Assembly (NCBI GenBank): GCA_025603075.1
Contig: MU626429.1
Coordinates: 1-41,574, forward strand
Direction of reading: 5' to 3'
From: Neoconidiobolus thromboides FSU 785
Taxonomy: Eukaryota; Entomophthoromycota; Entomophthoromycetes; Entomophthorales; Neoconidiobolaceae
DNA length: 41,574 bases
In this document: positions 32,660-41,574 of the stretch, piece after piece
Position numbering within the stretch: the first letter of the stretch is position 1
How the letters are laid out: every line of letters begins with the position of its first letter
Translations under genes and position numbers: made by a program
Notes under the pieces: generated by a model
The model's database searches: none
Told to the model about the DNA's origin: nothing
What the model saw: only the letters and a program-made list of their open reading frames with translations

Positions 32660-35300
32660 ATGGTAACAAATGAAAGATGCCTTTTTTATTTTGACACAGC
32701 TATTACAATTTTTTTGAAACTTTTTTAGTAGTAGCTTTAGTAACTAAATTATAAAGTATTTTCTAAAGTAGTTTAACCTTTTAAGTAGATCTGTTCTGGT
32801 AAAGCTATAGAGTTTTATAGCTTAATTTGTTTATAGAAAAATTGACTTATTTTTAGATAAAAATATTTGCTGTTATAATCAATGACTTTCAAATCAATTT
32901 TAGCCCAAAAAAATTACTTATTTAGAAAATACCCTTCTATATTGGTATAACTGATAATTTTAAAGCCTGTTCAATATATTTTTGCCAAATTTTAATTTAA
33001 TTGTTCTCTTAATAAACTACTGTATTAATAGGTCACCAAAGAATAGCAGCAGTTTTATTTATTTGATTATTTTGCAAATTTTAAGCTACCTAAAAATGAA
33101 CAAGCCATTTAGCCAAAAAAGACATCCCGAATTTCAATTGACATCCCTAGCTCTAACTACATTCTAATGTTATTTAAATACAGTAAAGCTGGAAACTTTT
33201 TTGGTTTCATTTGAAATGATATCATTCATTTACTTCTTTTTATTTTATTTAGAAGCTTATCCTTCAAAACCTTAGCTATTAGGATCAAAATATAATAAAG
33301 GTAAGGTATAAAATTAAAATTTATTGATAATATCATAAATAATGTGATTGCCATAAGATAAATTCTCGAATTACCTATATAAGTAATAAACAAATAAATA
33401 AATAAATAAAGTGGATAAGCGTGTGAACGTTATTGCGATTATAATAATGGTTTTTGTGATGGGTGTAGCTATTTGGCTAAAGCATTTTAGATCAAAGAAG
33501 GACCTAGTTTAAAATACAAATATTCGAGTCAAGTAGATGTGGCAAGTATGCAATAAATTGGCATATATATTGACCTATATTAATCCAATATTTAATCATC
33601 AAAGTATGTAAACATATCATTCAGTATATTATTGATGTTATAATTATTTTGACTGTCGAAGGGGCGATAAAAGATTGAATGTCAAATAAAACTAATCTAA
33701 ATGATGGTTAAATTCCTTATTATAGTCTTTTTTCTCGTCCCATCACTTTTATATCTTTTTCCATGTTTTTTAGTTATACAATCTTAAACTTTTATAAGAC
33801 TTTAATATTTATAAAAAGTAACATAAGCTAATTGTGATAGTCTAGAGCTAAAATGAAGATCGAGTGTTGGTTGATGTTTGATATTTAAAAACAAAGTATC
33901 CTTTTGACTTAATATTTTATGTTTAAGAAGGCAAACCAATACTAAACAATGGTTAATATATAGCATTAATATATTAAAGTAACATTTGGTATTATGTATT
34001 TAATTCTAAAATTGATATAAAAGTAAATCCAAATAGCAATCGGATCATTATTCAATATTACTTGTGGTGGCATTTTCGCTTTTATTACATACTTATGAAA
34101 TATAGAGCTTCTCTTTTATTTATAGAAATCAATGGCTGTTGTTTAAGCATTATAGTTTAACAGTATCCTTTATTCTTTTACTTAAGCTATCACTCACATA
34201 ACTCATAAGTTTTTCAATAAAATAAAGTGCCTTATTTATAATATTTCATCAAAGGTAATTAAAATATTAATTTCTAAATTTGTTATTGATAGTTATTTAT
34301 AATTAAAAAAACAAGGGCGAAATGGCCAACAACAGTGGTTGTATTAAGATATAGATTAAAGTTCTTTGTAATAAAATAGTTCAGACTGGGTTAAAAATCA
34401 AGTTTCAAAAGAGTAATAAAGACTTAATCACAGAAGAAATTAAGGGGTGAAAACATAATCAAAAAATAAACCAAAATTATGAGTTAGTTTAAAATTCGGT
34501 TCAATTTTTGTCTAATTTAGACTTTTAGCAAAAATTGCAAACGAGGAGCAGAATGCTGCAAAAAAATTGCTTTTTTGCTTAATTTTGAAATTACTATTAA
34601 AGTGTTTTTTGTCTAGTTTTGCTTAATAATTTTTTAAATTTTTATGTTACACAAGAAATGAACAAAAAAAATTCATTTTTAATTTTAACTGAAATTCTGA
34701 AATTACCTATATAGAATCTTTAGGTATAGACAATGCTATAATATATATATTAAAATCATAAATATAGTATTTAAAAATGTTCTGATTATGTAAAACCTTT
34801 AATGCTTAGTTTTTTGGCTTAAGAAGGACAGAGTTTACTGTTTTGGGGCCAATCAAAAAATTGAATCAAAATCAATTGAAACAAGAAAAGAAACAATATT
34901 AAACTATATTTAACTTCCCATTGTTCCCTTGTTTGTTAAATTATTTGAAAAAAACGAAAATTAAACGTAAGTTTCAATATATGCAAGATAATTCATATAT
35001 TACAGGACACTTCATATTTATATAAAAATAATTAGCTGCTTCCAAAGAGGCAGGATTCTAGTAAGAGATTAAGTAAGCATAATCTAGAGTTTTACTGGAT
35101 TATTGTATATACTAAAAAAATAAAAGTAACATTTTGTTTTGTTATATACAGTATACTATAATACTTGTAAATAGAATCATATGATTTTCGGATTAGGTTT
35201 AATTTAACATTATTATAATCTTAATTTGAGAAAACCATGACTATAGTGCATATTTATCTAACCAGATATCCTTTAGGTGCGAATTTCAGAGGGAATACGT
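32660..35300. other. Long AT-rich spacer without recognisable genes
   Basis: About 2.6 kb. Only short frames are present; none has splice support or a motif. A frame at 33413-33510 contains a hydrophobic stretch (VNVIAIIIMVFVMGVAIWL) without a start or known family. An (AAAT)n tract lies at 33390-33412. Whatever drives the MATA_HMG gene should lie at its right end. Confidence 0.5.
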
Positions 35301-35304
35301 CTAA

Positions 35305-36417
35305 ATGGGTAGGAAGTACAAGAATAAAAACATTACTAAAAATAGTATTGAGTTGCAAAAAATACTGCCTGGAAAGTTAATACCGGTCAAGCAGACAATA
35401 AATAAACTAGATGAGCCTCCAGGTTATAAAGTATATCTAATACCAGATGGTTATCAGCCCTACCTATTGCCTTCTGGTACTTTGAGTAACGATGATATTA
35501 ATATCAGTGATATTAATAATTATACAAACACTCAAGTGGAGAAAGACAATGAAATAACAAGAGGGTTGATGAACAAAGAAAAAATACCAAGGCCTTTAAA
35601 CTCATTTTTGATTTATCGAAAACACAAGTCCATTGAAGTAAAAAAAGAGAACCCAGAATTAAATAACCAAATGATATCTAAAATCGTTGGTAAATTATGG
35701 AATAACGAGCTAGATTCTGTTAAAAAACACTATCATTCTCTAGCAAATGATTTAAAGAAAAAGCATAGTTTAATGTTTCCTAATTATAAATTTTGTCCTA
35801 AAAGAAATATACCTCGGTTTAAACAAGGGAATAATGTAATAGATAATACTGGTGGGTCATATACTGCAGATTATAGTAATAATACCAATAATAGCGATGC
35901 AAGCATCAGCACAAGTTTCTTCAACAATAATAATATTCAACTTAACAATGAAAACACAAATATGAACTCATTCAATGACGCTAATACACCCTTTAATGAC
36001 AAAAGTACGAACACGAGTTCTTTTAATACTACTAGTATTCCTCCAAATAACAGAAGCATCCTCGTTGATAAAAATCTAAATACATTTCCTGAGTTATCTA
36101 GTAGCTTCTCTAATATACTATCAGAAAGCATCAACAAATCAAGTTATCCTAGTAATTTTGAATCATATGCGATCCACCCAAGTATAGCATTAAATAATTT
36201 AATTTCTGCTTCGATGAATCATTCCATTTCATTAAATAACAGTTTAATCCCTGTCCCGACAAATACTGATATTTCGTTAAACAATGACCTATACAATATG
36301 AATTGGGGTTACGATATTGAGAAGCCAGCATCAATTGTATATAATTATCCACAGTATCTACAAAATTTACAGTATGATAAGGATAATCGACATATTCAGC
36401 ATTTTTCTTATTTTTAA
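35305..36417 (+). CDS. MATA_HMG-box transcription factor
   Basis: Intronless, 370 residues. A single MATA_HMG box spans about residues 93-167: IPRPLNSFLIYRKHK (helix 1), NPELNNQMISKIVGKLWNNE (helix 2), then VKKHYHSLANDLKKKHSLMF and a basic end (PKR). This box binds and bends DNA and is typical of fungal mating-type and Ste11/Rfg1-like regulators. In some zygomycete-type fungi the family is expanded, so mating function should not be assumed. The N-terminal 90 residues include a Pro/Tyr/Leu segment (LIPDGYQPYLLPSG). The ~190-residue tail is Asn/Ser-rich, low complexity and likely a disordered activation region. No mating-locus neighbours (TPT, RNA helicase, APN2, SLA2) are in view. Confidence 0.92.
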   Translation: MGRKYKNKNITKNSIELQKILPGKLIPVKQTINKLDEPPGYKVYLIPDGYQPYLLPSGTLSNDDINISDINNYTNTQVEKDNEITRGLMNKEKIPRPLNSFLIYRKHKSIEVKKENPELNNQMISKIVGKLWNNELDSVKKHYHSLANDLKKKHSLMFPNYKFCPKRNIPRFKQGNNVIDNTGGSYTADYSNNTNNSDASISTSFFNNNNIQLNNENTNMNSFNDANTPFNDKSTNTSSFNTTSIPPNNRSILVDKNLNTFPELSSSFSNILSESINKSSYPSNFESYAIHPSIALNNLISASMNHSISLNNSLIPVPTNTDISLNNDLYNMNWGYDIEKPASIVYNYPQYLQNLQYDKDNRHIQHFSYF

Positions 36418-36419
36418 GC

Positions 36420-37685
36420 AATTATTATATTTATGAATTTTTATTAAAGTTATCATTTTATCATGAAATTATTACTAGCTTAATGTTTATTTTTTTGCTA
36501 TTTTATTATGATATTGTTTTTAAACACATGTTTATTATCTTTCAAATTTTGTATTTTTTATATATCACTAGCCTGTTATTTAGCTACGCTTAACCCCGCT
36601 TCTATTTTATATAATTCCATTATGCTTTTACTAAAAATTACCTTATTTATTATTATCTTCATCATAAAATATGGTTTGACTATTACTTCTCAACTTTACT
36701 AAAACAATTTACGTTAGCACATATTTAAATGGATAATTTGCCTACTTCATATAAAGTATATATAAAATTTTAAAAAAGTTTATAATCAAATGCACATTTC
36801 TTGTACTGATCTCTATACTTTAACAAAACTGACTATACCTATGAGATTTTCAAGGCCAGAATAGTAGAAACTAGCACTTGTTGAGGATTTTGTACATCTT
36901 AATAAAGTAAAAACACTCAACAAAAATATACGATTAACTAAAAAGATAATCTTTATTAAAAACAAAAACTTAATCATTTATAATAATGTCATTTACCAGC
37001 ATTATGTTAAATATTAGAGTATATAAACTAAAACAGTTAAGGTTTTCTCTTTTATATCGTATAAATAAAATATATTTACCTTCTAGAAAACTTTAAAAGA
37101 GGTGACTTTGCCTTGTATAGAGATCAAGTTTTGGCTGGATTTAATTAATAGCAACACCTTATTTACCATATCAGTTCCTAAAGTGTTTTATTAGCTTAGA
37201 ATTATATATTCTAACCCTAAAGCTACAATGTGCTCAATTGCCTTGTTAAAAACAGGAAGTCATACTATTTCTTATGTTTATGACATCTAGCTTATTATTA
37301 AGTCAGGGCATATGAGATTCAGTAATATATAGCACTAAAGCGTCAAAATATAACTTTTAATTAAGAACCTAGCGTGGGTAAGTTTCTCGTTCTTTTCTGA
37401 TTCCAATATACAGATTAAGCTAATACAGAAAACGGTGGCAGTACCAGCTTTCGTTGCCTCTTGATATACTACAGGACGTTTAAAAAAGGCGATGATAGTT
37501 TAGTATCCATTAGTCGTATATTAAAGAGCCAATTTATTTTCATATGATGGATACATAATTTATTATGCATCTATTTACAAAGAAACACAAGCGGAAACCA
37601 GGTAGTAAAAACCAGATAGGGAGTGTGTAATATATACTTATATAATGTTATTTTTAATTCCGAAACACTAAGTAATCTTTGGCTT
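36420..37685. other. Gene-free spacer
   Basis: No supported gene. A hydrophobic 64-codon frame at 36508-36702 lacks any motif. Around 37420-37630 the composition is less AT-biased, with a broken plus-strand frame (NGGSTSFRCLLIYYRTFKKG), possibly a repeat relic. Confidence 0.45.
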
Positions 37686-37722
37686 CCTAAATTTTAAATT
37701 TAATAATTTTTTAAAATTTAGG
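37686..37722. repeat. Perfect 13-bp inverted repeat (hairpin)
   Basis: CCTAAATTTTAAA at 37686-37698 is followed after 11 bases by its exact complement TTTAAAATTTAGG at 37710-37722. It is AT-only apart from the ends, so it may be fortuitous, or the ends of a small element. Confidence 0.7.
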
Positions 37723-37879
37723 ATGGAATCAGCATAGGAATAGCGATAAATAGATTTATAATAGATTTATCCTTTTACATGTAATTTTTTAATTCATTTG
37801 AATGTCTTCTTTGCTATTTATTACATTTGTTTGTACATTTTCTAACTAAAACTTAAATCCAAATTCTTTATATTAGTAA

Positions 37880-38350
37880 AGATTCAACTATTAGACATAT
37901 TATCCTTTCCCTTATTCAACTCTTTTTTCAACCTGTTTTTTCTTTCTGTCATTGATTCCTCTTCATCTGTTCTTTGGATCATTCACCATCAATATTGTAA
38001 ATCGGTATTTGGATCCCAGTTGGTTCTACTTCTACTTTGATATATATTTTTAAGAGGAAATTCTTTCTGGAATGAATTTTTCTTTTCTATTCAAATAAAA
38101 TAATCCAAAACAGGAAAAGAAAAATTAAAGAATGATTCTTTTGGTTCACCAATACCTGCAGGAGAAACGGTTTAACAGCCTTTTGAATTTATTTATTAAG
38201 TATATTAATCAACTCTGCCTTCAACACATAATCTTTTTAAAAATCAAATCCTTTATTAAAATTAGTTCTGCTTTCGATTGAAAGCACAGGATCTAAAGAT
38301 TTAATGGTTTTAAATACTCTGACTATAATTTTGTGATTAATATTATTACT
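37880..38350 (-). pseudogene. Decayed coding region, unknown family (minus)
   Basis: Minus-strand pieces in two frames: from about 38350, HKIIVRVFKTIKSLDPVLSI continuing with stops; then SPAGIGEPKESFFNFSFPVL and KNIYQSRSRTNWDPNTDLQY; then a charged end (RTDEEESMTERKNRLKKELN). The sequence has protein-like composition, but at least four stops and a frame change interrupt it. No domain recognised. It lies head-to-head with the next remnant. Confidence 0.4.
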
Positions 38351-38599
38351 AACTCAGTCTATGCTTTTAATATATAATATACTAAAAGCAATATAAGAAT
38401 ATTTAATTAGCTTTTTTGAATTATGTAATTTACTAATTAGATATCAACCAATAAAGTAATGTTATATAGTTTCACATAAAAACCAAATTAAGAAATCATG
38501 TTAGCTTTAAATGATGGTACTTGCTTTTAATAAACTTGGTCAATTAAGATTACATGGATTTATGGTCTATTTGAATGATTTTATGCAAACAAATAATTT

Positions 38600-39345
38600 A
38601 CTTTTAGCAAGCTTCTGTGAATAGGAAAAATTCACTAGACCAAAGCTTAGATGCTTTTTTTGCTAAGGATTCAGTTCAAATTATGAGTTATGAAGAAGCT
38701 TTAGAAAAATAAGAAGGGCATGAGAATCATTGTATTAAATATGATGATTCAGATACATAAGACAAAAGCGGTATGCTTCCACCTTTGATTCATAATGATA
38801 AAGATTATTACCTTGAAGAAAGTTGTGACAATGATGCTTTGATAACCGATTTTCTTGGACTTTTAAGATATACAAATCATTTTCGCTGTTGCTCTAAGAC
38901 TAGCCTAATTAGATTTGGAGATGAACTCAAAGCTCCAAAGATATATCATAGTCATGAAGAAATCAATATAAAAGAAATTGATGAAAAGATAGGATGTAGC
39001 TTATTTTACGATGCTTTAAATTTAAAATCGGGGTTTTATTATTTTAAAAAAAGCTCATTCAAGTTATTATTTCGACACACAAAAATTCGACTGCTGTAAA
39101 AATTATAATCAAGAACTGCTTAATCGATCCCTTTGTTAGTATAAATATTAAATTAATTGATAGGAAAGCAGTCAAACTTGGTTTTAACGAGAACTATGAA
39201 TTTATATATAATCCAGAGCTATTTAAGTTTAAAATTAAAGTTTTTTCAGTTGTACCTTATTGCCCTCATGGATATACTGTAATAAGTTCTATAGCACAAA
39301 ATATAGATTATTATTTGATCTCATCTATGGCAAATCTATGCTAAT
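38600..39345 (+). pseudogene. Decayed coding region, unknown family (plus)
   Basis: One frame runs from about 38610 through SVQIMSYEEALEK, stop, EGHENHCIKYDDSDT, stop, and then an open 108-codon part at 38773-39099 (MLPPLIHNDKDYYLEESCDN...). Near 39078 it shifts to a second frame reading KNSTAVKIIIKNCLIDPFVS, ending at TGC TAA near 39345 after VVPYCPHGYTVISSIAQNID. Two in-frame TAAs and one frameshift make it a pseudogene unless unrecognised introns exist. I cannot assign a family. Confidence 0.45.
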
Positions 39346-39712
39346 AAAAATAATTTCATTAGCTTATCCTATTTCCAAAATTCATCATATTACTGATTAA
39401 TAACTATAACAGTATCTATTTTAACACTTATTCATTTAGTATAATTCAAGATAAAATTTTATCCACTTAGTGTTTTTGCTGTTTGACAATGGATTTAAAT
39501 ACGCTATTGAATTTATTAACCCTTTGTAACCTTTTTTAATTTTAAAAATATCATTATGTTCAGTATTAAAAAATAATTAAAAACTTTGAAGTTTTCGAAT
39601 AGTATGCTTATCTATTTAACAGTCTGGAAAAAAATTGAGCTCAGGAAAAAGATCAGTAGTCGTGTCTATCTTGACTAAAAACACATTCACAATAAATAGT
39701 AAATATATATAT

Positions 39713-39809
39713 GGGAATGTTTTTTTGACTTTATCATTTTTTCCGTTTTTTAAGCGCTCTATTTAAGCGAAAAATTCGTTAAAATTCTTAAACACAAAAA
39801 TATATCCCC
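39713..39809 (-). mobile_element. MITE, ~100 bp family, copy k
   Basis: Reverse orientation, GGGAATGTTTTTTTGACTTT to ATATATCCCC, flanked by ATATATAT and GTATAC. Confidence 0.87.
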
Positions 39810-39932
39810 GTATACTACTGGGCACATATATTACATAAATCTATTTTTCTTACTGGATTTTTAAAATCGTTAGGTATGTACCTAAATATTGACCTAGCTA
39901 ACACTTCATTTTTAAATTATTAAAATGTTTAC

Positions 39933-40399
39933 TGTGTAAAATATCGCTTTATCAGCTCTATGATTGACTATAATACAACAATTACTTAAGTTGTTGTGTC
40001 CTCGAGTTCAGAGACAATCAACCCCAAACTCTTATTTTGGTTTACTATGACAGTTTCTCTCGTATAATTCTGAAGGGCATTATCCTGCCGTTTTGATATT
40101 CAACTCGTTGAGGTATAAAAAATATTCTGAAACATAGTAACTCGAAGCTTTCTAACTGAATTATTCCCTGATATCTTGTGCATTTAATAAAGCTACTAAA
40201 TCTTTTTGATAATATTTTACATAGATTTTACATTAGTATTGTCTATTCTATTTGTTTTACATAGTCTTTAGCATATTACTTGCTATTCTTCATAATTCAA
40301 GTCTACATTAGTCACATAAACTAAGATCTTTCAACTTACGGTATAGTCAACCAAGCAGTGTTTGTTTTTGACTCTAATCGCTGAGTACCAGATTTCACA
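39933..40399 (+). repeat. ~470-bp dispersed repeat, copy 3 (most complete)
   Basis: The longest copy (467 bp), from TGTGTAAAATATCGCTTTAT to CTGAGTACCAGATTTCACA. It contains every block found in the other copies, including the CTAACTGAATTATTCCCTGA and GCTTAGTTTAT-like blocks. The end motifs TGTG(A)AAT...ATTTCACA are inverted. No reading frame longer than chance. Confidence 0.8.
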
Positions 40400-40790
40400 T
40401 GATTATTAAAGATATTTAATTTAAGTTATTTTATTTATTTAAGATTAATATTTGGTATAAAATTACTGTAATAATAATATCTATTAATAAAAATAAATTT
40501 TAAATATTATTTATATAAAAAAGCTTAAAACTATTGATTCTTATTAATATTTCTATTGGTAATTATAATTACAACTATATAGATACTTTTATGTTTTTTA
40601 ATAAATTTTAGTACTAATTTATTATGTTGTAATCTCATCTATATTTTTATATTTTTAATTTATAAGATAATGTAATTTAGGCTTACACGTTTAATTAGTA
40701 ATGAAATTAGTTTAATTCCTAATATTGTAACATTTTATAAAAAGCATCACAAATATAGATACATTTATAAAGGTACCAAAAATACAATAT
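40400..40790. other. AT-rich spacer between repeats
   Basis: No gene or repeat recognised; extremely AT-rich. Confidence 0.5.
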
Positions 40791-40889
40791 GGGAATGTAT
40801 TTTTGTTTTTAAGAATTTCACTAACAAATTTTCCGCTCAAATAGCGCTTAAAAGATGGAAAAAATCCTCAAGCTAAAAAAAACATCCCC
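40791..40889 (+). mobile_element. MITE, ~100 bp family, copy l
   Basis: GGGAATGTATTTTTGTTTTT to AAACATCCCC, between AATAT and ATATAC. Confidence 0.88.
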
Positions 40890-40950
40890 ATATACTTCAC
40901 ACAGTTAAGCAAGTTGGCGGTAATAATTTTAAAATTAATTTAAATATCCA

Positions 40951-41046
40951 GGGATGTTTTTTGTGTTTAGGAGTTTTACTAACAATCTTTCTACTCAAAT
41001 AGCGCTTAAAAAATGGAAAAATAATGAAATCAAAAAAAGCATCCCC
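40951..41046 (+). mobile_element. MITE, ~100 bp family, copy m
   Basis: GGGATGTTTTTTGTGTTTAG to AAGCATCCCC. It is only 61 bp from copy l in the same orientation, without a clear TA flank. Confidence 0.86.
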
Positions 41047-41269
41047 ATCCTTTAAGATCTACATGGGAATTTTAAAGCCAGTGGCAGAAACACTCAATAG
41101 CATCACTATTAATAAAGATCAATGTATTAGCTATTTAAAGTCAAGCTTATTAAAAATAAGCAAAAACAAAAAATAGTTTTATAATTTAAAAAATGTTTAT
41201 AAACTCTATAGAGCTCGCATAAGCACTAATGTAAGCGCTATAGAAGCATTTAATAACAGCTTTTAATAG

Positions 41270-41574
41270 TGTGAAATATCGCTTTGTCAGTCCCATGGTT
41301 AATTATTTTGATTTGTTATGAGAATTTCTAGTTCCACCCAAAAGAATATTATCTTCTCATTTTGATACTTATACTTTTCAGAGTATAAAAGAGTTTACAG
41401 AGTATAATAGCTCAAGGCTTTTTAACTGAATTATTCCCTGATATCTCGAACATTTAATAAAGTCACTAAGTTTTCTTAATAGTATTTTACGTAGATTTTA
41501 CATTAATATTGTCTATTCTATTTGTCTTATATAGTTTGTAACCTATTACGTGCTATTCCTCATAATCCAAGTCT
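41270..41574 (+). repeat. ~470-bp dispersed repeat, copy 4 (cut by window end)
   Basis: Starts TGTGAAATATCGCTTTGTCA and continues to the window edge. It lacks about 65 bp after GGTTAATTA compared with copy 1 but is otherwise nearly identical to it. It lies in the opposite orientation, so the window is bounded by inverted copies. Confidence 0.78.

Noticed and set aside
35305-36417. Mating-type locus
   Set aside because: Only the HMG box supports it. Expected neighbours are absent and the family is often expanded.
35937-36421. Two reverse frames inside the MATA_HMG gene
   Set aside because: They are antisense to the Asn/Ser-rich tail, where low-complexity codons leave the reverse strand open.
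36508-36702. 64-codon hydrophobic ORF
   Set aside because: T-rich DNA yields Phe/Ile/Leu frames by chance; no splice or conservation evidence.
38690-38760. CAA-to-TAA changes in remnants as a sign of RIP or of an alternative genetic code
   Set aside because: Any stop codon becomes CAA, CAG or CGA by one T-to-C change, so this pattern carries no information. Intact genes use TAA, TAG and TGA as stops.
39933-40399. The ~470-bp repeat as a tRNA-derived SINE
   Set aside because: One stretch loosely resembles A- and B-box sequences, but the match is poor, no tRNA fold is seen, no poly-A or simple-repeat tail is present, and the ends are inverted.
1-41574. tRNA, rRNA or CRISPR features
   Set aside because: Scanning by eye found no cloverleaf-like sequence with B-box GGTTCGAATCC, no conserved rRNA blocks and no regularly spaced direct repeats.

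Overview
The window (41,574 bp, clearly AT-rich, probably under 30% GC by eye) is nuclear DNA of a fungus. Evidence: two Zn2Cys6 regulators, a MATA_HMG-box protein, and many short introns of about 45-65 bp with GTAAGT-like donors and CTAAY/CTGAY-like branch points. The standard genetic code fits every intact gene. An APC7-like subunit, a bacillopeptidase-F-like subtilase, very low GC and small dispersed repeats fit an early-diverging (non-Dikarya) lineage. Entomophthoromycotina (Conidiobolus-like) or Mucoromycota/Glomeromycotina are my best guesses; this is inference.

Layout. 1-3000: decayed repeats, a 100-bp MITE and an F-box gene fragment. 3047-7585: tandem pair of intronless Zn2Cys6 regulators (minus). 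7918-9792: DPH2 (minus, 7 exons). 9960-10790: decayed unknown coding region. 11236-12392: two tandem, spliced, secreted Kunitz/BPTI inhibitors (minus), the most unusual content here. 12890-15000: broken copy of the last exon of the next gene, and a decayed F-box/LRR gene carrying a MITE. 15267-17801: TPR protein resembling APC7 (minus, 15 exons). 19429-21449: CCA tRNA nucleotidyltransferase (plus, 10 exons). 22150-23660: second decayed F-box/LRR gene. 24159-26363: SET/Rubisco-LSMT-like protein with a long N-terminal extension (minus). 26633-27751: metallo-beta-lactamase-fold phosphodiesterase-like hydrolase (plus). 27809-28954: SDR oxidoreductase (minus). 29003-29391: small membrane protein (plus, spliced). 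29595-31058: secreted subtilase (minus, intronless). 35305-36417: MATA_HMG protein (plus, intronless). 37880-39350: two unknown decayed coding regions. 39713-41574: repeat-rich end.

The window is a mix of conserved intron-rich housekeeping genes (DPH2, CCA1, APC7-like, MBL, SDR, SET) and intronless members of expandable families (Zn2Cys6, HMG, subtilase), separated by AT-rich spacers with at least 13 copies of one ~100-bp MITE and four copies of a ~470-bp repeat. Copies of the 470-bp repeat form both edges of the window in inverted orientation. No operon logic applies. The functional theme that stands out is secretion: two trypsin-type Kunitz inhibitors and a secreted subtilase. Exon boundaries for DPH2, CCA1, both Kunitz genes, SET, MBL and the small membrane protein were checked by hand and keep frame throughout.
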